Below, in pieces: positions 29,389-38,955 of a DNA stretch of 64,000 nt (positions within the stretch are counted from its first letter, which is position 1; each line of letters opens with the position of its first letter). Source of the DNA: Bog-473 sp963707835 (GTDB lineage Bacteria; Actinomycetota; Acidimicrobiia; Acidimicrobiales; RAAP-2); assembly GCA_963707835.1 (NCBI GenBank), contig CAVPRI010000001.1, positions 744,001 through 808,000 of the forward strand, given 5' to 3'. A program made the translations under genes and the position numbers. The notes under the pieces were generated by a model. That model made no database searches. It was given only the letters and a program-made list of their open reading frames with translations, and had not been told where the DNA came from.

Positions 29389-29409
29389 TAGTGGGTAACC
29401 TAGTGGGTA
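29389..29409 (+). repeat. 9-bp direct repeat around the second cassette's -10 box
   Basis: TAGTGGGTA at 29389-29397 is repeated exactly at 29401-29409, a 12-bp period; the last base is the A of the ATG at 29409. Between them, TAACCT (29396-29401) fits a TANNNT -10 box 13 nt before the start. This is the layout of an operator where a bound antitoxin would block its own leaderless promoter. Confidence 0.45.
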
Positions 29410-29876
29410 TGGCATACGTCGTCGTCCGTCCCAGGGGCCGGTTCGAGATCCGGGAGTCCGTCCACACCCCTAAGGGCCCTCGGGCCCGCTCCCTGGCCAA
29501 TTTCTCGCAGTTGAGCGACGAGGTGCTGGCCCGGGCCCGTCAGCGGGCCGCGCGCCCCTTCGACGTCGCCGCGGTGCGAGCCGCCGCGGAGCGGGCCGCT
29601 GCGGGCCGGGAGGTCCCGGCGTCCTGTCCGGGGCCGATCGCCGCCCCCCGCCATCGGCACCCAGAGACCAGGCAGTTCGTCGAGGCCTCCCGCCGGATGG
29701 CCCGAGAGCTCGAGCAGGTCCCCGAGCCGAGCGCTCGCCGGGATCCCGGCGACGCCCTGATCGACCTTCTCGGCGTGGTGGCCCAGGTGGAGGCGTACCG
29801 GTCACCCCGCCCGGCGGAGCCGCTGCGGTTCCCGCCGCTGGGCCGCCTGCGGGCCGAGCGCGTCGCTGGTCGGTGA
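29409..29876 (+). CDS. Putative antitoxin of the second nucleotidyltransferase cassette
   Basis: 155 aa. The N-terminus (MAYVVVRPRGRFEIRESVHT, then PKGPRARSLANF) is a short beta-rich module that I associate with small actinobacterial proteins encoded just before AbiEii-like nucleotidyltransferases. A helix with EVLARARQRAARPFDVAAVR follows; the rest is Arg/Ala/Pro-rich and probably flexible. It is followed after 20 nt by the nucleotidyltransferase gene. A direct repeat at its start could be the autoregulatory site. Function inferred only from context. Confidence 0.5.
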   Translation: MAYVVVRPRGRFEIRESVHTPKGPRARSLANFSQLSDEVLARARQRAARPFDVAAVRAAAERAAAGREVPASCPGPIAAPRHRHPETRQFVEASRRMARELEQVPEPSARRDPGDALIDLLGVVAQVEAYRSPRPAEPLRFPPLGRLRAERVAGR

Positions 29877-29895
29877 CGGTTCGGCGAGCGGATCG

Positions 29896-30494
29896 GTGAG
29901 CAGCTCGGGGGCCGCCCGGGAGCTGGGCGGTCTGGTCCCCAGGATCATCTCGCTCCACGAGATGCTCGACTCGGTCGGGGTGCCGCACCAGTTCGGGGGT
30001 GCGATCGCCCTGGCCTGGTACCGCAATCCCCGGGCCACGACCGACATCGACGTCAACCTGACCCTGCCCCCGGCTGCCGCCGATCCCGTGCTGGTCATGC
30101 TGACCCACCTCGGGGTGAACGTCAGGCCGGAGGACCGGGAGGTCATCGCCCGTGACGGGCAGGCCAGGCTCGACTGGGGGGCTCCTACCTCGACGTGTTC
30201 TTCGCCACCTTGGACCTGCACCTCGAAATGGCCGAGCGCGCCCGCCTGGTCCGCTTCGGCCCGGTCGACATCCCGATCCTCGCCCCCGAGCACCTCATCG
30301 TGTGCAAGGCCGTCTTCGACCGTCCCAAGGACTGGCTCGACATCGACGAGATGCTGCGCTGGGGCACCCAGGTCGACGCCGCCCTGGCGCTCTCGTGGGT
30401 GGGTGACATCCTCGGCCCGGAGGCCCCGCAGTCCATCCGCCTGGCCGACGTGCTGGGGGAGGCCGGCGGCGGCCAGGCCGTGCACGGCCCCTGA
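29896..30494 (+). CDS. Second nucleotidyltransferase-fold protein (putative toxin), one frameshift
   Basis: Start GTG 29896. HQFGGAIALAWYRNPRATTD then IDVNL forms the GG-x(n)-D-x-D nucleotidyltransferase signature. In the G run at 30176-30181 one base is missing; adding it gives WGGSYLDVFFATLDLHLEMA and continues through ILAPEHLIVCKAVFDRPKDW and LDIDEML to 30494. The Lys in VCKAVFDR and the Asp in DWLDIDEM match the conserved C-terminal part of this fold. Only distantly like the protein at 28769. The indel is in a homopolymer, so it is probably an error. Confidence 0.65.
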
Positions 30495-30527
30495 CCACGC
30501 CAATTAGGACGCCACGGCGGCGCCCCG

Positions 30528-30533
30528 TAGCAT
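30528..30533 (+). promoter_or_regulatory. TAGCAT -10 box before icd
   Basis: A TANNNT hexamer 14 nt before ATG 30542, giving a leader of only a few bases. Confidence 0.4.
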
Positions 30534-30541
30534 TCGGTTCC

Positions 30542-31738
<1,197 letters not shown>

Positions 31739-31809
31739 GTCGGCGCTTCCGCCGCCTCGACCCGTTCCACGTCCTCCCCGTCTCGGTTCCACGAAAGGAT
31801 CGCTCGCTC

Positions 31810-32889
31810 ATGGCATCGAAGCCCCCCGTCCACGTCACCGTCACCGGCGCCGGCGGCCAGATCGGCTACTCCATCCTCTTCCGGATCGCCTCGGGCCAGC
31901 TCCTGGGCCCGGACCAGCCCGTGGTGCTGCGTCTGCTCGAGATCGAGCCGGCCATGAAGGTGCTCGAGGGCGTCGTCATGGAGATCGACGACTGTGCGTT
32001 CCCGCTGGTACACGACATCGTGGCCACCTCCGAACTCAAGACGGCCTTCGACGGCACCTCGTGGGCCCTCCTGGTCGGCTCGGTCCCCCGCAAGGCCGGC
32101 ATGGAGCGCGGTGACCTGCTCAACGTCAACGGCGGCATCTTCAAGCCCCAGGGCCGCGCCATCGCCGAGAACGCTGCCTCGGACATCCGTGTCCTCGTGG
32201 TGGGCAACCCCTGCAACACCAACTGTCTGATCGCCCGCTCCAACGCGCCCGAGGTCCCCGCCGACCGGTGGTTCGCCATGACCCGACTCGACGAGAACCG
32301 GGCCAAGGCGCAGCTGGCCGCCAAGTCGGGTGCCCCGGTGGGGGACGTCTCCCACCTCGCCATCTGGGGCAACCACTCGGCCACGCAGTTCCCCGACTTC
32401 GCCAACGCGCGCATCGGCGGCAAGGCGGTCACCGACGTGATCACCGACGGCGAGTGGCTGCGCGGCGAGTTCATCACCACGGTGCAGAAGCGCGGCGCCG
32501 CCATCATCGACGCCCGGGGCTCCTCCTCGGCGGCCTCGGCGGCCTCGGCGGCCATCGACACCGTGGTCAGCCTGCGCACGGCCACGCCGGCCGGTGACTG
32601 CTTCTCGGTCGCGGTGGCCAGCGAGGGTGCCTACGGCGCCCCCGAGGGGCTCCAATTCGGCTTCCCGGTGGTGGCCGACGGCCAGGGGGCCTGGTCCGTG
32701 GCCGAGGGCTTCAGCCACGACGAGTTCGCGGCGGAGCGGATCAAGGCGACGACCGACGAGCTCCTGGCCGAGCGCCACGAGGTCGAGCAGCTCGGCCTGA
32801 ATCTAGAGAGCGCTGCCCGGTGCCGCCTCCGGAGTCACCGGGTGTTCGCGGCCACGAAACCGCGCCGAAACACAGCCCTGGCACCCTGA
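31810..32889 (+). CDS. mdh: Malate dehydrogenase, C-terminus probably extended by an indel
   Basis: Oxidises malate to oxaloacetate with NAD+. Start ATG 31810. VTVTGAGGQIGYSILFRIAS binds NAD; SVPRKAGMERGDLL has the mobile-loop Arg residues; GNPCNTNCLIA, TRLDENRAKAQLA and HLAIWGNHSATQFPDF (catalytic His) are typical of the cytosolic-type family. The family ends near EQLGLI. Here an extra A at 32800/32801 turns CTGATCTAG into CTGAATCTAG and adds about 27 unrelated residues; the true end is probably 32806. As read, the tail nearly reaches the next gene. Confidence 0.93.
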   Translation: MASKPPVHVTVTGAGGQIGYSILFRIASGQLLGPDQPVVLRLLEIEPAMKVLEGVVMEIDDCAFPLVHDIVATSELKTAFDGTSWALLVGSVPRKAGMERGDLLNVNGGIFKPQGRAIAENAASDIRVLVVGNPCNTNCLIARSNAPEVPADRWFAMTRLDENRAKAQLAAKSGAPVGDVSHLAIWGNHSATQFPDFANARIGGKAVTDVITDGEWLRGEFITTVQKRGAAIIDARGSSSAASAASAAIDTVVSLRTATPAGDCFSVAVASEGAYGAPEGLQFGFPVVADGQGAWSVAEGFSHDEFAAERIKATTDELLAERHEVEQLGLNLESAARCRLRSHRVFAATKPRRNTALAP

Positions 32890-32894
32890 ACGCC

Positions 32895-34538
32895 GTGGGT
32901 GACCTCTTCGACGGGTACGGCGCGGCCGCCAACGGGCTGACCGCGGCGGCCTTCGACGAGATGGTCGCTCCCGACGGGTCGACCCGGGCGCCCTACCTGG
33001 CTGTGGCGTCCTCGCTGGCCCAGATGGGCCCCGAGGACGTGACCGCCCGGGGGGGCCGCCTGGCCCGGGCCTTCATGGACCAGGGCGTCACCTTCGACCT
33101 CGACGGGGAGGAGCGACCGTTCCCGCTCGACGTGGTGCCGCGGATCTTCACCGCGGCGGAGTGGCAACGAGTGGCCGACGGGGTGGCGCAGCGGGTCCGC
33201 GCCCTCGAGGTGTTCCTCTCCGACGTCTACGGGGCGGCCCGCATCGTGAGCGACGGCCTCATCCCCCACGACGTGGTCACCAGCTCGCCCGGGTTCGTCC
33301 GGGCCGCCTACGGCTACACGCCGCCCAACGGGGTGCGCATCCAGGTGGCCGGGATCGACGTCATACGCGACGAGGACGGCGAATTCCGGGTGCTCGAGGA
33401 CAACCTGCGCAGCCCCTCGGGGGTCAGCTACGTCCTGGCCAACCGGGCCGCCATGGCGCGGGTGCTGCCCGAGCTGTTCTGGGGCCAGCCGATCCAGATG
33501 GTGGCCGACTACCCGGCCCGCCTGGTGCACGCACTGCGCCGGTCCGCCCCGGTGTGGGCGCAGGACCAGGACCCCACGGTCGTGGTCCTCACGCCGGGGG
33601 TGCACAACTCGGCCTTCTACGAGCATGCGCTGCTGGCCCGCCTCATGGGCGTGCACCTGGTCGAGGGACGCGACCTGGTGTGCCACGGCACCGACGTCTT
33701 CTTGCGGACCACCGAGGGCGAGATCCCGGTGCACGTGATCTACCGCCGCATCGACGACGACTACCTCGACCCGCTGCAGTTCCGGCCCGAGTCGCTGGTG
33801 GGCTGCCCCGGCGTGGTCAACGCGGCGCGTGCCGGACGGGTCACGATCGCCAACGGGGTGGGCAACGGCGTGGCCGACGACAAGCTGGTCTACACCTACG
33901 TGCCCGCCATGATCCGCTACTACCTGGGGGAGGACCCGATCCTCCAGAACGTCGAGACCATGCACCTGGTCGACGATGCCGTGCGCCGCGACGCGCTGGC
34001 CCGCCGCGACGAGCTGGTGTTCAAGCGCGTCGACGGCTCCGGCGGCAAGGGGCTCATCATCGGCCCCGCGGCCAGCGGGGCCGAGCTCGACGAGCTGGCG
34101 GCCGACGTGGAGGGCGACCCGCGCTGCTGGATCGCCCAGCGGGTGGTTGCGCTTTCGACCTCCCCGACCTGGGTCGACCACTCCATGGTGCGTCGCCACG
34201 TCGACCTGCGTCCCTTCGTGGTCAACGACGGCGAGAACATCTGGGTCCTGCCCGGGGGCCTGACCCGGGTGGCGCTCCAAGAGGGCGGGCTGGTGGTCAA
34301 CTCGAGCCAGGGGGGAGGCTCGAAGGACACCTGGGTGGTGGGCGGGGGACTGTCCATGCCCGTCCTCCCACCCCGCCAGTCGATCCCCCCGATGGCCGGG
34401 CCGCCCATGGACGTGGGGCCGTTCGACGAGATCGAGCTGGGTGTGCAGCAGCAGCAGCAACAGCAACAACAACAGGAACAGCACACGCAGCACCAGACCG
34501 GGGGCGGGATCGGGTGCCCATCAGGGAGACTGCCGTGA
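32895..34538 (+). CDS. Circularly permuted ATP-grasp protein (DUF404/407)
   Basis: 547 aa from GTG 32895. FDGYGAAANGLTAAAFDEM begins the family; RIQVAGIDVIRDEDGEFRVL, EDNLRSPSGVSYVLANR, then FKRVDGSGGKGLIIGPAASG (the nucleotide-binding Lys/Gly loop) and HVDLRPFVVNDGENIW follow. These proteins are predicted amide/peptide ligases and are always found with the alpha-E and transglutaminase partners encoded just downstream. The C-terminus carries a run of ten Gln (34446-34475), unusual for the family. It overlaps the alpha-E gene by 4 nt. Confidence 0.88.
   Translation: MGDLFDGYGAAANGLTAAAFDEMVAPDGSTRAPYLAVASSLAQMGPEDVTARGGRLARAFMDQGVTFDLDGEERPFPLDVVPRIFTAAEWQRVADGVAQRVRALEVFLSDVYGAARIVSDGLIPHDVVTSSPGFVRAAYGYTPPNGVRIQVAGIDVIRDEDGEFRVLEDNLRSPSGVSYVLANRAAMARVLPELFWGQPIQMVADYPARLVHALRRSAPVWAQDQDPTVVVLTPGVHNSAFYEHALLARLMGVHLVEGRDLVCHGTDVFLRTTEGEIPVHVIYRRIDDDYLDPLQFRPESLVGCPGVVNAARAGRVTIANGVGNGVADDKLVYTYVPAMIRYYLGEDPILQNVETMHLVDDAVRRDALARRDELVFKRVDGSGGKGLIIGPAASGAELDELAADVEGDPRCWIAQRVVALSTSPTWVDHSMVRRHVDLRPFVVNDGENIWVLPGGLTRVALQEGGLVVNSSQGGGSKDTWVVGGGLSMPVLPPRQSIPPMAGPPMDVGPFDEIELGVQQQQQQQQQQEQHTQHQTGGGIGCPSGRLP
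34446..34481 (+). repeat. CAG/CAA repeat encoding polyglutamine
   Basis: Four CAG codons, then mixed CAA/CAG, giving ten Gln, Glu and Gln near the end of the ATP-grasp protein. The mixed codons suggest a selected or older tract rather than fresh slippage only. Confidence 0.85.
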
Positions 34539-35479
34539 CGAGGGCCCTCCTCAGCCGGGTAGCCGAGTCGATCTTCTGGGTCGGGCGCTACGTCGAGCGA
34601 GCGGAGGGCACGGCACGCATCCTGGACGTCTCGGTGTACCAGGCCCTCGAGCAGAGCGACGTCGAGGGCTCGCATGCGGCCCGGCGCCTCCTGGCCGTGA
34701 TGGGCCTGCCCGACTCGGGCACCGAGACGCTCTGGCAGGCCACCGAGCGGCTGGCCACCGACCCGCAGAGCCGTTCGTCCATCGCCGGTGCGCTGGCCGC
34801 GGCGCGCGAGAACACCCGCGCCGTGCGCCACGTGGTGCCCGTCGAGTTCTGGGAGCACATCAACGCCACCTGGTCCCAGCTGCCCGTGCAGTGGGAGGCC
34901 GGGCGGAGCGCGGGGCCGGCGCACTACCTCTCCTTCGTCAAGACCCAGTGCGCCGGCATGATGGGCCTGGCCGACACCATGATGAGCCGCGACCAGACCT
35001 GGCTCTTCTTCACGCTGGGTCGCTGCCTGGAGCGGACCGACGTCGTGGCCCGCCAACTGGCCACGGTCGCCTTCGACGAGGTCTTCGACAGCGGGCTGGT
35101 CATGCTCCTGCGCTCCTGTGGCGGCTACGAGCCCTACCTACGCCTCTCGCAGGGCGTCGTCGAGCCTGGCCGCGTCCTCGACTTCTTGCTGCGCGACCGC
35201 CTCTTCCCCCGCTCGGCCTTCGCCTCGCTCACGCTGGCCGAGGAGTGCCTCGACCAGATCAACGCCGGGCGCGAGGGCACCTGGGACGACGCCCGCGGCC
35301 TGGTCGGGCTGGCCCGGGCCGAGCTCGAGTACTCGGCACCCGCCACGCTCTCTCGCGGGCTCGAGACCCGGCTCGAGCGGCTGCAGGGCTCCATCTCCTC
35401 GGTCAGCGACTCGGTGACCCGGCGCTACTTCGCGCAGGACCTGCCGCTGCAGTGGCGCCAGGGGGGTGACGCCACGTGA
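34535..35479 (+). CDS. Alpha-E domain protein (DUF403)
   Basis: 314 aa, GTG 34535 within GTGA overlapping the previous stop, with AGGGAG upstream. All-helical: LLSRVAESIFWVGRYVERAE, TARILDVSVYQAL, AARENTRAVRHVVPVEFWEH, INATWSQL, then FFTLGRCLERTDVVARQLAT and SCGGYEPYLRL. The conserved WxGRYxERAE and GRxxERxD helices define the family. Always encoded beside the circularly permuted ATP-grasp protein, of which it is a presumed partner or substrate-binding subunit. Overlaps the transglutaminase gene by 4 nt. Confidence 0.88.
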   Translation: MTRALLSRVAESIFWVGRYVERAEGTARILDVSVYQALEQSDVEGSHAARRLLAVMGLPDSGTETLWQATERLATDPQSRSSIAGALAAARENTRAVRHVVPVEFWEHINATWSQLPVQWEAGRSAGPAHYLSFVKTQCAGMMGLADTMMSRDQTWLFFTLGRCLERTDVVARQLATVAFDEVFDSGLVMLLRSCGGYEPYLRLSQGVVEPGRVLDFLLRDRLFPRSAFASLTLAEECLDQINAGREGTWDDARGLVGLARAELEYSAPATLSRGLETRLERLQGSISSVSDSVTRRYFAQDLPLQWRQGGDAT

Positions 35480-36318
35480 CCCGGTTCGACGGGTGGCGGC
35501 TGCGGGTGGCCCACGAGACCCGGTTCGACTACGACGCCCCGGCCCGGGCCTCCTACAACGAGCTGCGCCTCACCCCGCGCAGCGAGCTGCGCCAGACGGT
35601 GCTCGAGTCCAGGGTGGTCACCCTCCCGGCCGCGCCGCAGTACTCCTACGTCGACTACTGGGGCACCCAGGTCGTGGCGTTCAACGTCGATCGCGCCCAC
35701 GAGGTGCTGACCATCACGGGGAGCTGCCTCGTCGACACCCAGCGGGCCGACGTGCCCGAGGACTGCTCGTGGGAGGAGGTGGGCCATGCCTCGACGACCA
35801 TGGCCGACCACATGTCGCACCACCTGTACACGTCGCCGGGCCCCGAGCTGTGGGAACTGGCCCAGGGGCTGCGCGCCGAGAGCCCCCTCGAGACGGCCCA
35901 CCGCATCATCGGCACCACGCACGACGCGTTGCGCTACATGCGGGGCGTCACCTCGGTGCACACCTCGGCCAACGAGGCCTACGCCGACGGTGCGGGCGTG
36001 TGCCAGGACTTCGCGCACCTGGCCCTGGCCATGGCCAAGGCGGTCGGGCTCCCGGCGCGCTACGTCTCGGGCTACTTCCATCCCGAGGCGGACGCCAGCA
36101 TCGGTGAGGAGGTCACCGGGGAGAGCCACGCGTGGATCGAATTGTGGACCGGTCGCTGGTGGGGCCACGACACCACCAACGACTGCCGGGTGGGCGAGCG
36201 GCACGTGGCGGTCGGGCGCGGCCGTGACTACGGCGACGTCCCGCCGGTCAAGGGCATCTACGCCGGGAACGCCGAGAACACCATGCAGGTGGTGGTGCGC
36301 ATGACGAGGACCCACTGA
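35476..36318 (+). CDS. Transglutaminase-like cysteine peptidase
   Basis: 280 aa, GTG 35476 overlapping the previous stop. The N-terminal beta domain (LRVAHETRFDYDAPARASYN) is the Bact_transglu_N fold. The catalytic core has Cys176 in GAGVCQDFAHLALA, His218 in GESHAWIEL and Asp232 in GHDTTND. Third member of the conserved ATP-grasp / alpha-E / transglutaminase trio; expected to cleave or transfer an amide bond in the product made by the ligase. Cytosolic, with no signal peptide. Confidence 0.9.
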   Translation: MTRFDGWRLRVAHETRFDYDAPARASYNELRLTPRSELRQTVLESRVVTLPAAPQYSYVDYWGTQVVAFNVDRAHEVLTITGSCLVDTQRADVPEDCSWEEVGHASTTMADHMSHHLYTSPGPELWELAQGLRAESPLETAHRIIGTTHDALRYMRGVTSVHTSANEAYADGAGVCQDFAHLALAMAKAVGLPARYVSGYFHPEADASIGEEVTGESHAWIELWTGRWWGHDTTNDCRVGERHVAVGRGRDYGDVPPVKGIYAGNAENTMQVVVRMTRTH

Positions 36319-36349
36319 GCCGGCCCGCGCACCCCGTGGTGCCGACACC

Positions 36350-37031
36350 GTGCTGACCCGCATGCGGATCTGGCTCCCCGACGCCCCCGGGGTGCTCGGC
36401 GCCGTGGCCGCCGAGATCGGCGCGGTCGAGGGCAACGTGGTCGGCCTCGAGGTGCTCGAGCGAGAGGCGGGGGTGGCCATCGACGAGCTGGTCGTCGAGC
36501 TCCCCGACCAGCCGGGCGCGGTCGACGCGGTCTGCCGCGGCGTGCGCAACGTCCCGGGCGCCGGGGTCGAGGAGGTCACCGAGCTGCCCGGAGGCGTGCC
36601 CGACCGCGAGGACACGGTCCTCGGCGCGGCGGCGGCCATCCTCCAGGCCGCCACGCCGCCGGCCGCCATGCACGCGCTGGCCGGCCATCTCATGGCCCTC
36701 TTCGACCTCGGGTGGCTGGCCCTGGCCGACGAGGACCTGACCGGCTACCTCGAGGTCCACGGTGACGTCCCGCCGGTGCGCTGGGTGGCGGCCTTCGCCG
36801 AGGGGTCGCGGCAGCGGCACGGACCCGGCCAACGACACCACCAGCTCGGGCGTCTTCGTCGAGCCCGTCCCCGAGACCGGCATCACGGTCTGCGGGGGAC
36901 GCCAGGCCCCCATCCGCCGACGTGAACGTCACGAGATCGCACTGCTCGTCGTGGTGGCGGCCCGGTTCATGGACGCCCTCGACGGTGGCCGCAGCTCGGC
37001 CCACCGCCCCTGGAGGATCCCCTCGACCTGA
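36350..37031 (+). CDS. ACT-domain protein, one frameshift
   Basis: Start GTG 36350. The N-terminal ACT module reads MRIWLPDAPGVLGAVAAEIG, then VEGNVVGLEVLEREAGVAID and ELVVELPDQPGAV; a helical middle (AAILQAATPPAAMHALAGHL) follows. Near 36815 an indel moves the frame: GTDPANDTTSSGVFVEPVPE, TGITVCGGRQAPIRRRERHE and LVVVAARFMDAL continue to 37031. ACT modules bind amino acids as regulators. It is 32 nt after the transglutaminase, so it may sense an amino acid used by that system (inference). Not part of the usual trio. Confidence 0.65.
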
Positions 37032-37193
37032 GGATGATTTCGCCGGCCGCGGCATCCGACCAAGGTCGCAGGAGCCAGACGCGAAAGCCGCCCTGAACTG
37101 GGAGAACGTTCTGGGGGCCCGCCGCGAGGGTCACGACCACACGGCCGGGCCCCGGCTACCGTCTTCGCAGCGAGACAAGGAGTCGACGCGGCC

Positions 37194-37982
37194 GTGCGCG
37201 CCATCATCAGAGTGTTCAACCAGCAACCCCTGGCCGCCAAGGTGCCCGAGGTCACCGCCTTGTTCTGGGTGGTCAAGATCTCGACCACGGCGGCGGGCGA
37301 GGCGATCTCCGACATGTTCGTGTCGAACAAGTTGCTCGGCGTGGTCGTCGAGGTCTCGATGTTCTGCGTGGCGCTGGTCCTGCAGTTCGCGGCGCGCCGG
37401 TACGCGGCCGTCCCGTACTGGTTCCTGGCCCTGGCCATCGCCACCGCGGGCACCGGTGTCGCCGACACCATGCACCTGGTGCTCGGCATGCCCTACGCGC
37501 TCACCACGCTGTTCTGGCTGGTGGCGCTCGGGGTGATCTTCTTCGTGTGGAACCGCAGCGAGCACACCCTCGACATCCACTCGATCACCACCAACCGCCG
37601 GGAGCGGTACTACTGGTCCGTCGTCTTCGCCACCTTCTGCCTGGGCACCGCGGTGGGCGACTTCGCGGCGTCGACCCTCGGTCTCGGATATCTGGCCTCG
37701 GCCGCCCTGTTCGCTGTTGTGATCCTGGTGCCCTGGGCGGGCTGGAAGCTCCTCGGGTGGAACAGCATCTTCTCGTTCTGGTTCGCCTACGTGATCACCC
37801 GCCCCATCGGGGCATCGTTCGCCGACTACCTCAGCAAGGGCCACGGGGTCAGCGGGATCGACTTCGGCGACTGGCAGACCGCCCTCGTGCTGACCACGAT
37901 CGTGGTGGTGCTGGTGGCGTACACGGCGATGCGGCGGTATGACATCCAGTCGCCCGACGTCGGGATCGCGGGAGGCACCTGA
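37194..37982 (+). CDS. COG4705-type multipass membrane protein
   Basis: 262 aa, GTG 37194 with AAGGAG about 12 nt upstream. About seven helices arranged as an internal duplication: VTALFWVVKISTTAAGEAIS in the first half and YWSVVFATFCLGTAVGDFAA in the second, each with the K/T-x(n)-GE/GD-x(n)-S pattern, and VITRPIGASFADYLSK near the end. Members are widespread and unassigned; a metal- or stress-related transport role has been suggested. The last clear gene in this run. Confidence 0.72.
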   Translation: MRAIIRVFNQQPLAAKVPEVTALFWVVKISTTAAGEAISDMFVSNKLLGVVVEVSMFCVALVLQFAARRYAAVPYWFLALAIATAGTGVADTMHLVLGMPYALTTLFWLVALGVIFFVWNRSEHTLDIHSITTNRRERYYWSVVFATFCLGTAVGDFAASTLGLGYLASAALFAVVILVPWAGWKLLGWNSIFSFWFAYVITRPIGASFADYLSKGHGVSGIDFGDWQTALVLTTIVVVLVAYTAMRRYDIQSPDVGIAGGT

Positions 37983-38051
37983 GCACGACCCGGGGCCGGG
38001 AGGCGCACACGGACGTGCCGGTGCGCTCGAGCCCTCCACCCCGCGGGGCGA

Positions 38052-38801
38052 TCAACGGAAGTATCCCGATCCCCCGTCGACGAAGAGGGTCTGCCCGGTC
38101 ACGAATTCCCCGGGGCCCGTGAGGTACACGACGGCGGCACCGATGTCTCGGTAAGGGTCGCCGTCCCGGCGTAGGGGGATCCGTTCCAACAGCTCGTCCG
38201 TCAGCCAGTGCGCCGACTCCCAACGCTCCGCGGTGTGGGCGAACGGGCAGATGGTGTTGACTCGGATGCCCATGGGGCCCCACTCCCACGCCCCGACCTT
38301 GGTCAAGAGTCGGATGCCCTCCTTGGCCGACCCGTACGCCAGCATGCCCGCGGTGCCGGCCGTCCCACCGCCCGACCCGAAGTTGACGATGGACCCACCG
38401 CCCCGAGCGACCATGTGCGGCTGGCAGAGCTGCATCATGCGGAACGTGGTGAGCACTCCCGACTCCCACGAGACGAGCATGTCGTCGTCGGTGACCTCGA
38501 TGAAGGGGATGAAGGCCCGGAACCGCTGGGCCAGGTTCACCAAGATGTCGATGCCCCCGAACTCGTGGACCGTGCGGGCCACCACCGAGGCGCACTGCTC
38601 CCGCTCGGTCAGGTCACCCGGGAGCGCCACGGCGCGGTGTCCCTCGTCGCGCAGCATCCTCGCCAACTCCTCGGCCCCCTCGGCGTTGACGTCGACGACG
38701 GCCACGTGGGCGCCGGCGTCGGCCAGGGCGCGGACCACCCCGTTCCCGATCTGACCGGCTCCTCCGGTGACGACGGCGATCTTGTCCTCGAGCGGGCGCA
38801 T
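38052..38801 (-). CDS. Short-chain dehydrogenase/reductase with altered NNAG motif
   Basis: 249 aa; ATG 38801 starts MRPLEDKIAVVTGGAGQIGN, while the longer frame upstream has no SDR character. TGGAGQIG binds the nucleotide, VVDVN suggests NAD preference, SIVNFGSGGG supplies Ser, and LAYGSAKEGI supplies the Tyr and Lys. The usual NNAG is NLAQ here, an odd change next to the active site. Its substrate is unknown. Divergent from the hot-dog protein that starts at 38956. Confidence 0.82.
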   Translation of the reverse strand: MRPLEDKIAVVTGGAGQIGNGVVRALADAGAHVAVVDVNAEGAEELARMLRDEGHRAVALPGDLTEREQCASVVARTVHEFGGIDILVNLAQRFRAFIPFIEVTDDDMLVSWESGVLTTFRMMQLCQPHMVARGGGSIVNFGSGGGTAGTAGMLAYGSAKEGIRLLTKVGAWEWGPMGIRVNTICPFAHTAERWESAHWLTDELLERIPLRRDGDPYRDIGAAVVYLTGPGEFVTGQTLFVDGGSGYFR

Positions 38802-38955
38802 CCACTGAGTCTCGCGTGCGGGTCCGCTGCCGTTCCGGAGGGAGGACTCCTCGCGCTGCGAGGGTGAGGACGGCTGATCCCACCAAGGTGGGCACCGCCG
38901 CCCGGCCTGGCGTTGGGGCACGATGGTGAGGTAGTAGAGCCGAGAGGAGATCGAG

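Noticed and set aside
34446..34481. Short tandem repeat as a CRISPR-like or regulatory array
   Set aside because: It is an in-frame CAG/CAA run within an intact gene, with no spacers.
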